A stretch of DNA of 28,715 nucleotides, taken from contig CAYHRJ010000010.1 of NCBI GenBank assembly GCA_964359095.1, positions 1 through 28,715 on the forward strand. Reading direction: 5' to 3'. This document shows, piece after piece, positions 6,702 through 13,439 of this stretch (position 1 is its first letter; each line of letters begins with the position of its first letter). Below the pieces are notes generated by a model. That model was given only the letters and a program-made list of their open reading frames with translations, had not been told where the DNA came from and ran no database searches. Source of the DNA: JACRJW01 sp964359095. GTDB taxonomy: Bacteria > Patescibacteriota > Patescibacteriia > UBA9934 > GWF2-40-263. The translations under genes and the position numbers were made by a program.

Positions 6702-7339
6702 CACATACTCTCTCGGTTTCCCGAAAGTGTGGACTATATCATCATCCTAAAATTTTAGGACGCGAGGCGCTTCCCCTACGACTTAGGTTTCTCGACCTTC
6801 GTCTTGGGTACTCCATTATCGGATAGTCTCTGAACCTTCCCAGCGCCGACTAAGCTCGGTCCGGGCTTGGCTGCTGATTACCATGTTGTTACCAACGAAG
6901 GCTTCCAGTCCATCTTCACATAAAGTTTCGATGGATCCTCCGAAGCTCCTTTGAGCCAAGGAGGACAATTCACCTCGTTTTCATTTCAACGTTTCCGTTG
7001 AAAGCTGCGTAATGCCTGCGTGAATTTCCGCGTGACAGTTTGCACAGATGAGCACGCACTTCTCTAATTCTTTTCTCACTCGTTCCCAGGATCGAGTTAG
7101 ACCGTTTTGTGCAAGTCCAAACTCTTTTTGTCTAGGATTTTTGTGATGAAAATGAAGTGCCTCTACACATTTTGCATAGCCACAGAGAGAACACTTACCA
7201 CCAAGAAAATTCACTGAATTTTCTTTTATGGTGCGTCTTCTTTTGGCTACAGCTGCCTTTAGATATTCAGCGCGATCGGCGTAGGTTCGTTTCTTTGGTG
7301 GCATACATGACTAAGTATACCACTATCGAAACGTGTGCC
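6702..7339 (-). ncRNA. Group I self-splicing intron in tRNA-Asn
   Basis: 638 nt between the tRNA exons. The catalytic core lies at the 3' end of the intron. Reading the minus strand there is a P4-like AATCAGCAGCCAAGCC, then GTTCAGAGACTATCCG, whose GACTAT (6828-6823) is perfectly complementary to ATAGTC (6737-6732) in GATATAGTCC. Together these form P7 with the conserved R and S strands. The last intron base is G (6702) and the last 5' exon base is T (7340). The HNH gene at 6981-7304 fills the 5' portion. The exact P1 guide pairing was not resolved. The class resembles tRNA-borne IC3 introns. Confidence 0.9.
6981..7304 (-). CDS. HNH homing endonuclease inside the group I intron
   Basis: A 107-residue protein encoded in the same direction as the intron. 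A basic N-terminus (residues 1-27) precedes the HNH fold: CSLC (38-41), LHFHHKNP with the catalytic His pair at 53-54, CANCH (87-91) and His 95. The four cysteines would bind structural zinc. HNH enzymes inside group I introns cut intronless alleles and drive spread of the intron. The gene begins about 35 nt after the 5' splice site. The reading frame is intact, so the element may still be mobile. Confidence 0.9.
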   Translation of the reverse strand: MPPKKRTYADRAEYLKAAVAKRRRTIKENSVNFLGGKCSLCGYAKCVEALHFHHKNPRQKEFGLAQNGLTRSWERVRKELEKCVLICANCHAEIHAGITQLSTETLK

Positions 7340-7398
7340 ACAGCCAACTGCTCTGCCACTGAGCTACCCCCGAATGTCCTTTTTCAAAGAGCGACGAG

Positions 7399-7427
7399 AT
7401 TATATCAAGGGGTATTTTTTGGCGCAA
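7399..7427 (-). promoter_or_regulatory. Promoter of tRNA-Asn
   Basis: On the minus strand TTGCGC (7427-7422), 17 nt, and an extended -10 TGATATAAT whose TATAAT covers 7404-7399. The tRNA starts at 7373. It is divergent from, and close to, the promoter of the hydrolase at 7457. Confidence 0.75.
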
Positions 7428-7436
7428 CCGGTCGTC

Positions 7437-7445
7437 TGGTATACT
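7437..7445 (+). promoter_or_regulatory. Extended -10 promoter, hydrolase gene
   Basis: TGGTATACT, with TATACT at 7440-7445, ends 11 nt before the ATG at 7457. A transcript start about 7 nt after the box would leave a leader of only about 5 nt. Confidence 0.65.
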
Positions 7446-7456
7446 AGTAGCACTCT

Positions 7457-8035
7457 ATGACCGTTGAAACAAAAAATTGTCTTGTGATACATGGCTGTCC
7501 AGGGAGTGAGGAATCGCGCATGGATTTGAGCGAGCGCACGTACACCAAGCACTGGATCCCATGGATCCGACGCGAGCTCAATGCTCGAGGAATTCCCACG
7601 AAGGTGCCGCTGTTCCCAGAACCTTGGGCGCCGGTGTACGAGAAATTCAAGGCCGAGTTCGAGAAGTACTCCGTGAACGAGTCGACTATTTTGATTGGCC
7701 ACTCCTGCGGGGGAGCGTTTTTAGTGCGATGGCTGGGCGACACCAAACAAAAAATCGATACACTGATTCTGGTTGCCCCCTGGAAGATTCCCGATTCAGA
7801 CAAGATCGGGCGCGATGCGTACTACGAGTATCCCATCGACGAGACCATTTCACAGCGCGTCGGCCGTATCATCATGTTTATTTCCGACGATGAGGAAGAG
7901 GACGGCAAAAAGAGCGTTGAAATTTTTCACAAGGCGCTGGGCGGCAAACTCATCGAACTTCACGGTCGTGGTCATTTTACGATGGACAGTATGGGGACGG
8001 ATGCGTTTCCTGAACTTCTTGAACTGTTCGAATAA
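7457..8035 (+). CDS. RBBP9/YdeN-family alpha/beta hydrolase
   Basis: A 192-residue cytoplasmic serine hydrolase. It opens with a beta strand and HG loop (VIHGCPGSEE). The nucleophile elbow is GHSCGG with Ser 83, a likely acid is Asp 144 or 145 in ISDDEEED, and the catalytic His is 173 in GRGHF. Family members cleave small esters or amides, and natural substrates are mostly unknown. A decapitated paralogue lies at 3261-3731. The start is placed by the extended -10 box just upstream and by alignment with the family N-terminus. The stop codon is inside the stem of its terminator. The gene is transcribed alone. Confidence 0.88.
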   Translation: MTVETKNCLVIHGCPGSEESRMDLSERTYTKHWIPWIRRELNARGIPTKVPLFPEPWAPVYEKFKAEFEKYSVNESTILIGHSCGGAFLVRWLGDTKQKIDTLILVAPWKIPDSDKIGRDAYYEYPIDETISQRVGRIIMFISDDEEEDGKKSVEIFHKALGGKLIELHGRGHFTMDSMGTDAFPELLELFE

Positions 8036-8064
8036 TCGTGAAATTGTCACGATTATTCTTCTTT
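8030..8064 (+). terminator. Intrinsic terminator of the hydrolase gene
   Basis: GAATAATCGTGA (8030-8041) pairs perfectly with TCACGATTATTC (8047-8058) around a 5-nt loop, followed by TTCTTTTTC. The hydrolase stop TAA lies in the left arm. Confidence 0.85.
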
Positions 8065-8075
8065 TTCAGAGCTAA

Positions 8076-8457
8076 TGGACATTTCAGGTTGGTTTTTGAC
8101 CCTGTCTCTGAGCCAGATACCAAGCGGCCGCCGGGGTATCCGTTCAATTTGAATACAGCCGTCGATACATTGCTCAAGACCGAGTTTGATTTGCATCGTG
8201 TGAACGGGGAACAACATCCGCTTCAAAAACAGTACGGATTAAGCGCGCGACCGGTTACTTTGTCTACTGCACGGGACGTCCCGACGCGAAAGCGTTTGAT
8301 GCTAGGATCGAGTTTGACGTGCATCTCATTGCGTATACCGGAAGCGACGCATGGGTCGAAGGAGTGCTTGGAAAAATCAAAAAGATTCTCGACGCGAAAA
8401 AGATTCCAGCGGCAGGGGTCGGAGATTTCTGGTATACTAGGAGTAGAAATGCCACCT
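8076..8457 (+). pseudogene. CPR-type PD-(D/E)XK nuclease family gene, broken
   Basis: Two pieces of one gene lie in different frames. The first (about 8090-8240) encodes the N-terminal segment with PFNLNTAVDTLLKTEFDLHR and the following HPLQKQYGL. The second (about 8240-8450) encodes the C-terminal segment with GYFVYCTGRPDAKAFDARIE, SDAWVEGVLGKIKKIL and AAGVGDFW. In intact relatives, as I remember them, a core of about 100 residues carrying the D...D-Y-K nuclease motif lies between these. It is deleted here and the frame shifts. The terminal cysteines (usually C-D-x-C-x-Y-R) have become G and W. The promoter of the next gene now lies in its 3' end. Confidence 0.65.
8430..8438 (+). promoter_or_regulatory. 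Extended -10 promoter for the 8449 gene
   Basis: TGGTATACT with TATACT at 8433-8438, the same decamer context (TGGTATACTAG) as at 7437. The ATG at 8449 is 10 nt after the box. An AGGAG at 8439-8443 would mostly lie upstream of the predicted transcript start. Confidence 0.6.
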
Positions 8458-8715
8458 ATTTTTTCAAAAGTAAGTCATTCTATGTCAAAACGTCTACGTA
8501 CTGTCATAATCGTGATCGCTGTTCTTGTCGTTCTTGTGATGGTCTTGGTGTTTGTCCGTCAACGGCAACAAGTCCAAGATATACAATCCAGTACGACGGA
8601 CACGGCACAGGTCGCTCCTGAAGTCGCAGATGCGGTGACGGAGGTCATTCCTGAAACCAGTCCGACCAAAAACACGAATCCATTCAGTGGCACGTATAAG
8701 AATCCTTTTGAATAA
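8449..8715 (+). CDS. Small single-pass membrane protein, unknown
   Basis: 88 residues from ATG 8449; a second ATG at 8482 (MSKRLRT) would give 77. A basic patch (KRLR) precedes one long hydrophobic helix (TVIIVIAVLVVLVMVLVFV), then a polar Thr/Glu/Pro-rich outer part ending in NPFSGTYKNPFE. The topology suggests an N-terminal anchor with an extracytoplasmic tail. I recognise no family. The frame is open upstream to 8038, but that part belongs to the broken nuclease gene. It ends 11 nt before the secreted cysteine-repeat gene, so the two are probably one operon and may act together at the cell surface. Confidence 0.7.
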   Translation: MPPIFSKVSHSMSKRLRTVIIVIAVLVVLVMVLVFVRQRQQVQDIQSSTTDTAQVAPEVADAVTEVIPETSPTKNTNPFSGTYKNPFE

Positions 8716-8726
8716 ATTTTACGACG

Positions 8727-10112
8727 ATGCTTCGTTTCCGACTCACCTTGTTGTCGATCGGTGTTGGGATCCTCTTTGCCCTGCAGGTCTTTGCCAGTGT
8801 TGAGGATGTGAGCTTTCCGATTGCCGAGCTTGGCAACTGTGCCTCACAGGATGAGTGTTTTTCGTATTGCGAGGAGGCGCAGAATTACGATGCTTGCATG
8901 AGCTATGCCGAGGCGAATGATTTACTTCCTGAAGAAGATATTGAGACGTATCGAGACATGCAGGCATCGGTTGAAAATGGCGGCCCTGGTGGGTGCACAG
9001 ATCAAACTTCGTGTGATGCTTATTGTAGCGACGTCTCGCACTTGGAAGAGTGCCTGACGTTTGGGAGCGAGCATGGGCTCATGAGTGAAGAAGAAATTGC
9101 GGAGGCGCAAAAGGTTTTGACTGCCCTACAATCAGGTCTTTCGCTTCCTGGCGGTTGTACTGACGAAGAGAGTTGCGATGCGTATTGTCAGGAGCTTGAA
9201 CACATGCAAGAGTGCATGGATTTTGCAACGACCGCAGGATTCATGAGTGAGGAAGATGCAGCTGAAGCGCAGAAAGTGCTTTCAATTATGCAGTCGGGTG
9301 AAACGCCAGGTGGTTGTGTAAGTAAGGATGAGTGTGATGCCTATTGCTCAGATCCAACGCACATGGAGGAGTGTATCGACTTTGCGGTCGAGACGGGATT
9401 CATGACAGCAGAAGAAGCAGAGAAAATTAAAGAAGAGGGAAGCATGGGGTTCAAGGAGGATGACGGACAAGAGGACGACTTTGATGGAGAGAAGGACGAA
9501 TTTGATTCTGAAGATTCGTTTTCAGGTCCAGGAGGCTGTACAAGCGAGGAGGAATGTATGGAGTACTGTTCGGATCCTGCATATCTAGAGGAGTGTGCGG
9601 CTTTTAGGGGCGGTCAACGTGTTGATGAGTTTGATCAGAGTGACGTTGAGTCCGACGAAACAATAGATCAAGAGGTGTTGGATCAGGAGTCGCCGTCTGA
9701 ATTTGAAGATCAAGATCAAATCGACGAAGGGTTTGATTATATCGATGAAGGGTTTGATTATGATGAGTCGCCAGACGACAGCGAGATGTATGAATACGAG
9801 GGAGACGAGTATCGAGAAAACGAAATATATTATGATGATGAGGGTTCAGGTTTTGAGGGGCTTGATTCGCAAGATATTCCGCTCGATTTGGACGGAGATG
9901 AAGATGAAGATGGAGATTATCCAGACGCTATTGATGTGAACCCAGAGCCGTTTGACTCAGAATCCAGTGGAAGTGAGTCCAACGAGAACGACCAAGGTGA
10001 TGGTGAGTCAAGCGGCGATGGGGGTGAGTCAAGCAGTGGTGGAACAGACGCAGGACTCATGAAATCGGTAAAGCAATTTTTTTCACGCGTCGTTTCTTTC
10101 CTGGTGATTTAG
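8727..10112 (+). CDS. Secreted protein with five cysteine repeats and acidic tail
   Basis: 461 residues. A signal peptide (LLSIGVGILFALQVFASVED) is followed by five repeats of about 45-50 residues. Each has the pattern GGC-x5-C-x3-C-x7-8-C and then a helical segment (for example FMSEEDAAEAQKVL). Four cysteines per unit suggest two disulfides each. After the fourth repeat comes an acidic linker. After the fifth comes an extremely acidic Asp/Glu/Ser/Gly tail, and the protein ends with a short basic-hydrophobic stretch (KQFFSRVVSFLVI). The acidic part may bind Ca2+ or be an extended surface stalk. The function is unknown. The likely disulfide load fits with VKOR encoded at 13020. Confidence 0.85.
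   Translation: MLRFRLTLLSIGVGILFALQVFASVEDVSFPIAELGNCASQDECFSYCEEAQNYDACMSYAEANDLLPEEDIETYRDMQASVENGGPGGCTDQTSCDAYCSDVSHLEECLTFGSEHGLMSEEEIAEAQKVLTALQSGLSLPGGCTDEESCDAYCQELEHMQECMDFATTAGFMSEEDAAEAQKVLSIMQSGETPGGCVSKDECDAYCSDPTHMEECIDFAVETGFMTAEEAEKIKEEGSMGFKEDDGQEDDFDGEKDEFDSEDSFSGPGGCTSEEECMEYCSDPAYLEECAAFRGGQRVDEFDQSDVESDETIDQEVLDQESPSEFEDQDQIDEGFDYIDEGFDYDESPDDSEMYEYEGDEYRENEIYYDDEGSGFEGLDSQDIPLDLDGDEDEDGDYPDAIDVNPEPFDSESSGSESNENDQGDGESSGDGGESSSGGTDAGLMKSVKQFFSRVVSFLVI
9720..9761 (+). repeat. 21-bp tandem repeat inside the acidic tail
   Basis: Two copies (9720-9740, 9741-9761) that differ at one base and encode IDEGFDY twice. Similar short duplications (GGTGAGTCAAGC near 10001-10040) show the acidic tail growing by slippage or duplication. 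Confidence 0.8.
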
Positions 10113-10137
10113 TTTTAGGGGCTTCATCACATCCCCC

Positions 10138-10509
10138 TCACCCTTCGATTTCATCTGCATTGGGATCCCATGTGTCTCTTGGTTGGCGCATTTGGTGCGC
10201 GTAGGCATCTTTCATCATTTTTGTTCGTTCGGTTTTTGAGTGAATCTCGTCGGCTTCGGCGCGTTCTTCATCTTCTTGAACACGTTTGACTTGTTGCGCT
10301 CGAGCACGTTGGTACAGTTCATGGCGAATCTCGCCAAACAACCGGTCGCGCACAGCTCCATCTGAGATTCCCCTGAGCGCAGCTGTAATATGCGCAGACG
10401 GATTGCGTTTGAGGTCGAGTGTTTTGGCGAATACTTCGGCGGTATCAACAAGTCGTTTGACTTGTCGTTCGTGTTCACTGCCGCTCTCTGCTGATGATCC
10501 TTCTACCAT
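10138..10509 (-). CDS. Hypothetical protein, charged helical
   Basis: 123 residues, no signal peptide, highly charged. A central region (RQVKRLVDTAEVFAKTLDL... to RDRLFGEIRHELYQRA) looks like two amphipathic helices, followed by an Arg/Glu-rich helix and a polar tail ending ADEIEG. I recognise no family. It is divergent from the L,D-transpeptidase gene at 10564. Both share one palindromic -10 region. The gene ends 25 nt from the stop of the convergent cysteine-repeat gene. Confidence 0.65.
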   Translation of the reverse strand: MVEGSSAESGSEHERQVKRLVDTAEVFAKTLDLKRNPSAHITAALRGISDGAVRDRLFGEIRHELYQRARAQQVKRVQEDEERAEADEIHSKTERTKMMKDAYAHQMRQPRDTWDPNADEIEG

Positions 10510-10513
10510 ATGC

Positions 10514-10523
10514 TGGTATAATA
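10514..10523. promoter_or_regulatory. Shared bidirectional -10 box
   Basis: On the plus strand TGGTATAAT has TATAAT at 10517-10522, 41 nt before the ATG at 10564. On the minus strand the same bases read TATTAT (10523-10518), ending 8 nt before the ATG at 10509. One near-palindromic TATAATA therefore appears to serve both divergent genes. Confidence 0.55.
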
Positions 10524-10563
10524 CAATCTGTTCGTCGTTTTCACAATTGATTTATTGATTTGT

Positions 10564-12225
10564 ATGGTTGAAAGTGGATTGTTTATTCCAAAAGAGGCTC
10601 GCAGGATGCCTTCGGATACGCGTGAGTCCCAAGCTGAACGCGATTTTTTTTCAGGTCTTCTGATCGATCGTGTTGGGTTTGAAGCAGAACATCCATTTGG
10701 ACCGGACGCGGCTCCATTGGCAACCATTGAGAAACGTCGTGAGAAGGCGATGTCACTTTTTCAGCAGATTCGTGAGAGTAAATGGGGAAGGCCGCTCATG
10801 GGTCTCATGGGAGTTTTAGCTGGTGTTGGACCACTGGTGTCTGATCGGATGAAAGATCGTGAAGCTTCATCAAAAGAAGAAACAGTCGAAGTGGCTGTGG
10901 ATGATCCAGGCGTTCAGTATGAGATGAGACGGCTCGTCCTAGAGGAACTCATAAAAAAGGGCGCAATCACAGTTGAACACGAAGGTCGCTTCGGTCGTAA
11001 GGATTGGGATCAACGCCAACGTCTTGCGTATCAGGATTTTCCAACATTGACGTCGAAGTTTGAATACCTTCACAAGGACGAACCAGACATCATCGCCGCT
11101 TATGGAGATCCAAGAGGACGTCTAGATAATTTTCTTACCTTGTACGTCATGATGGCCACGGAGTTTAAACACTCCTCGCTTCCGTATCAATTTTCAGAAC
11201 AATGTGTTGAAGACGCGATATCGTTGATTCCATCGCTTCCAGCAAGCGAGGCTCTCACGGTGTACAACAGTTTTTCGCAAGAGCTGTTCCAATCGGTGGG
11301 TTTTCGTGCCGTGCATGAAATGGCTCTTGGTCTGTCGCGAGCTCTCCCTGCTGAGCATCCAGTGATGAAGCAGATAGAAAAACAAGCATGGCTTAGCAAG
11401 AAAGCGGTCAGTTGGTTGAAACCGCAAAAAGAAAACAGCTTGTTTTTTGATCAAGTGACAGGGCGTGTCAGGATCTATCACAACATTGGCGACAAGATGA
11501 TCCTGCTTGATACGTTTCCTGGAAATGGTGGTCAGGCTGACGGCGTTGCGTGGAAGCCTGGACTTCCGGCGCAAGTTCCCGTGCGTACTCCTGACGGTGA
11601 GTTTAGATTTTCGCGTTCGTTTGAAAAAAAATCTGCATCATGGCAATACTCCTGGGTGACTGACACGTCGCCTTTACGTTGGACGGATGATAAAAAAGAC
11701 GTTGAATACAAAGATGAAGACAGCACGTGGCGTCTCCTGACAGGGGAGGACGCAGAATTTACAGTGATGGGCGCGCCACAAAAACCTTTCAAAATGAAAA
11801 AAAAATCATCACTTTACAACGCAGCCATTGATCGCACTGGAGCGGAAGTAACGTATCCTGCGCCGTTTACAGCTTCTGATGTTATTGATGCAGATGGAAA
11901 TCTTCGAGCCACATGGGATTTAAATGACTTTGGTCCACGCTCTATTCAGATGAAAGATCAGGAAGGAAAGGTCATGTCAATTTTTTTTCATTCGAGTCCG
12001 CGTGATGAAAACCCGCAGGAGTTCCTCGATACCTCGCACGGTTGTATTCACATGAAGCCGATTGATGTGGACATCTCGTCAAGTTATTTAGATCGCGGAT
12101 CGATTATGCGAATTTCTTCTGAAAGAATTTCCATGCTGACGCAAAATGAAAACCCCCCTTCGCTCATGAGAGCTTCGGGGGGCAGGCCCGCCGACATCGA
12201 GGGGAGGTCGGCTACGGAAGGATGA
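10564..12225 (+). CDS. L,D-transpeptidase (YkuD domain) with long N-terminal region
   Basis: 553 residues. The C-terminal domain carries the YkuD catalytic motif: IFFHSS (His 476) and TSHGCIHM (491-497), with Cys 494 as nucleophile. These enzymes form 3-3 crosslinks in peptidoglycan or attach proteins to it. Residues 1-300 are a mostly helical region of unknown role, followed by beta-rich segments. No clear signal peptide is seen; a weak hydrophobic stretch near GRPLMGLMGVLAGVGPLV could be an anchor. ATG 10564 is preferred over a TTG nine bases upstream. The last ~22 residues are encoded by the neighbour's terminator and overlap the convergent gene by 14 nt, so the real fold ends near residue 530. 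Confidence 0.85.
   Translation: MVESGLFIPKEARRMPSDTRESQAERDFFSGLLIDRVGFEAEHPFGPDAAPLATIEKRREKAMSLFQQIRESKWGRPLMGLMGVLAGVGPLVSDRMKDREASSKEETVEVAVDDPGVQYEMRRLVLEELIKKGAITVEHEGRFGRKDWDQRQRLAYQDFPTLTSKFEYLHKDEPDIIAAYGDPRGRLDNFLTLYVMMATEFKHSSLPYQFSEQCVEDAISLIPSLPASEALTVYNSFSQELFQSVGFRAVHEMALGLSRALPAEHPVMKQIEKQAWLSKKAVSWLKPQKENSLFFDQVTGRVRIYHNIGDKMILLDTFPGNGGQADGVAWKPGLPAQVPVRTPDGEFRFSRSFEKKSASWQYSWVTDTSPLRWTDDKKDVEYKDEDSTWRLLTGEDAEFTVMGAPQKPFKMKKKSSLYNAAIDRTGAEVTYPAPFTASDVIDADGNLRATWDLNDFGPRSIQMKDQEGKVMSIFFHSSPRDENPQEFLDTSHGCIHMKPIDVDISSSYLDRGSIMRISSERISMLTQNENPPSLMRASGGRPADIEGRSATEG
12153..12182 (-). terminator. Terminator of the minus-strand L,D-transpeptidase, inside the plus-strand gene
   Basis: CCCCCC and GGGGGG close a stem with an internal TTC/TTC loop and an inner GCTC-ATGA-GAGC hairpin. 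On the minus strand TTTTCATTTTG follows. It lies within the last codons of the gene at 10564-12225. A close relative occurs at 20003-20033. Confidence 0.75.
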
Positions 12226-12940
12226 GAATCCAGGTGCGCATTCCCTTGGGGAGCAAGTCGCGAAGTTCATCGCGAGCCGCATCATCCAAGGCAACACATC
12301 CGAGTGTCCAGTCGGAGGATGAACCTCCGCCATGGATGAGGATGTTTCCACCCAGACTCGTGTTCTGCGACGGAATCGTTCCACGTTTTTCTGCGAGCGC
12401 GATTTGGTCATATTGCGACCTGGTGATCGAGCCGCGTTTGAGCGCCGTTTTTGCGTGCCTCTCGCTCGGGTAGTGGATGAGGATCGCGTGCTTGTAGCTG
12501 GACGTTGGTCGGTCACTGGTCGCAAACCAGCCCTCGGGCGTTCTGCGGTCGCCTTCCATTGTCTTGTCGAACACACCCACATCTTGACTGTCTTCACGCC
12601 ACCCAAGCCCCACGTTCCAGCAGTCTGGTTCTGTCCCGTCTGCACGATCACGACGAATCTCGCCGCCTGTGAACAGCATGATGCGTCGCGCAGTCTTGGC
12701 GAGCACGATCACACGATCTTCCAAAAGTCTTGGGTCAGCTGGATCGTACTGCAGGTACATCGAGGCTGGTGGAAGCTGATCCACACTCGCCACACAACCC
12801 GGGAAACCAGGAAGCGGGAGCGGTGCCTCCTCGATGGTCACAGCAGTCTCGGGTGCTTTGATCTGCGGGATCGAGATCATGAAGAAGGGAGCAACGACGA
12901 TCGCAGCGAATATCAGCATGGCCAAGAATGAACGCATCAC
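12212..12940 (-). CDS. L,D-transpeptidase (YkuD/ErfK family), membrane-anchored
   Basis: 242 residues. An N-terminal hydrophobic helix (residues 4-22) acts as signal anchor. The catalytic segment is ILIHGGGSSSDWTLGC, with His 203 and Cys 215, the H-G...DWT-x-GC form of the ErfK/YbiS branch. It is expected outside the membrane, crosslinking peptidoglycan. RRTPEGWF (with KTMEGDRRTPEG) is the substrate-side motif common to this branch. It is convergent with another YkuD gene and overlaps it by 14 nt. Its terminator lies inside that gene. Two different L,D-transpeptidases side by side suggest beta-lactam-tolerant 3-3 crosslinks are important in this wall. Confidence 0.9.
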   Translation of the reverse strand: MMRSFLAMLIFAAIVVAPFFMISIPQIKAPETAVTIEEAPLPLPGFPGCVASVDQLPPASMYLQYDPADPRLLEDRVIVLAKTARRIMLFTGGEIRRDRADGTEPDCWNVGLGWREDSQDVGVFDKTMEGDRRTPEGWFATSDRPTSSYKHAILIHYPSERHAKTALKRGSITRSQYDQIALAEKRGTIPSQNTSLGGNILIHGGGSSSDWTLGCVALDDAARDELRDLLPKGMRTWILILP

Positions 12941-13002
12941 GCCTCCTGAGCGGACCGCTAAGATTAGATCAAAATGCCGATTTCGTCAAGAGTACGCCTG
13001 TT

Positions 13003-13011
13003 TGATAGAAT
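13003..13011 (+). promoter_or_regulatory. Extended -10 promoter of the VKOR-CcdA operon
   Basis: TGATAGAAT with TAGAAT at 13006-13011. The ATG at 13020 begins 8 nt later, so the transcript should be leaderless. Confidence 0.6.
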
Positions 13012-13019
13012 AGACTTCT

Positions 13020-13439
13020 ATGATTGAGTCGATAGTGATTGTTTTGCTTGGGTTGTCAGGTTTCTTTTTGGCTTTGTACTTGCGATGGAAGAAGGCTCAC
13101 AAAAGTGAGGTGTTTGTGTGTCCGTTGCGAGGGAACTGCACGGAAGTCATCCATAGTGATTATTCAAAAATTTTCGGCGCGCCTGTTGAACTGATTGGGA
13201 CGTTTTATTATTTGGTGATTGCAATCGGGTATGCGTTTCGAGTCGCCATGCCAGCCCAAACGGAAGTCATTGCGCCGTCTTTATTTTTTATCACGACTTT
13301 CGCCATGCTTTTCTCTGCGTACCTCACCTTCATCCAGGTTGTGAGACTTCGAAAGTTGTGTACCTGGTGCCTGCTCTCCGCAACCTTCTGCCTGAGTATT
13401 TTTCTGTTGGCCATTCAGGTATCTCCGAGTGTATGGTAG
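13020..13439 (+). CDS. VKOR-family disulfide-forming membrane protein
   Basis: 139 residues with four hydrophobic helices. The loop pair Cys 34 and Cys 40 is followed by the VKOR-type stretch S-D-Y-S-K-I-F-G-A-P. The active-site CxxC is LCTWC (Cys 114, Cys 117) at the start of the last helix. Bacterial VKOR takes the place of DsbB: it re-oxidises a DsbA-like partner and passes electrons to quinone, so that exported proteins gain disulfides. No fused thioredoxin domain is present, and no DsbA is visible in the window. The ccdA start codon overlaps its stop. The cysteine-rich exported proteins encoded in this window are plausible clients. Confidence 0.92.
   Translation: MIESIVIVLLGLSGFFLALYLRWKKAHKSEVFVCPLRGNCTEVIHSDYSKIFGAPVELIGTFYYLVIAIGYAFRVAMPAQTEVIAPSLFFITTFAMLFSAYLTFIQVVRLRKLCTWCLLSATFCLSIFLLAIQVSPSVW

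Larger units (their letters stand above)
6661..7373 (-). tRNA. tRNA-Asn (GTT), interrupted by a group I intron
   Basis: The 5' exon is 7373-7340 and the 3' exon is 6701-6661. Joined, they give a 75-nt tRNA. The acceptor TCGGGGG pairs with CCCCCGA, the D arm is GCTC-AGTGGCA-GAGC, and the anticodon stem GTTGG pairs with CCAAT. The anticodon loop is CTGTTAA, the T arm is GTGGG-TTCGAAT-CCCAC, the discriminator is G, and CCA is encoded. The anticodon is GTT, so asparagine. The intron lies between bases 35 and 36, that is, inside the anticodon, so no functional tRNA exists without splicing. The 5' exon ends in T and the intron ends in G, as group I splicing requires. Confidence 0.93.

Noticed and set aside
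6448..6750. 100-codon plus-strand frame across the zinc-ribbon gene and tRNA 3' exon
   Set aside because: It crosses a tRNA exon and its terminator on the opposite strand and contains tRNA-derived residues (GGWDSNPRP). That is a well-known false frame over tRNA genes.
8038..8448. Long N-terminal extension of the small membrane protein (frame open from 8038)
   Set aside because: The extension begins in the upstream terminator and consists of the broken PD-(D/E)XK gene. A promoter at 8430 and an ATG at 8449 define the real gene.
13358..13432. Upstream start for CcdA
   Set aside because: The 25 extra residues are the VKOR coding sequence in another frame; the ATG at 13433 matches the family N-terminus and overlaps the VKOR stop as in coupled genes.
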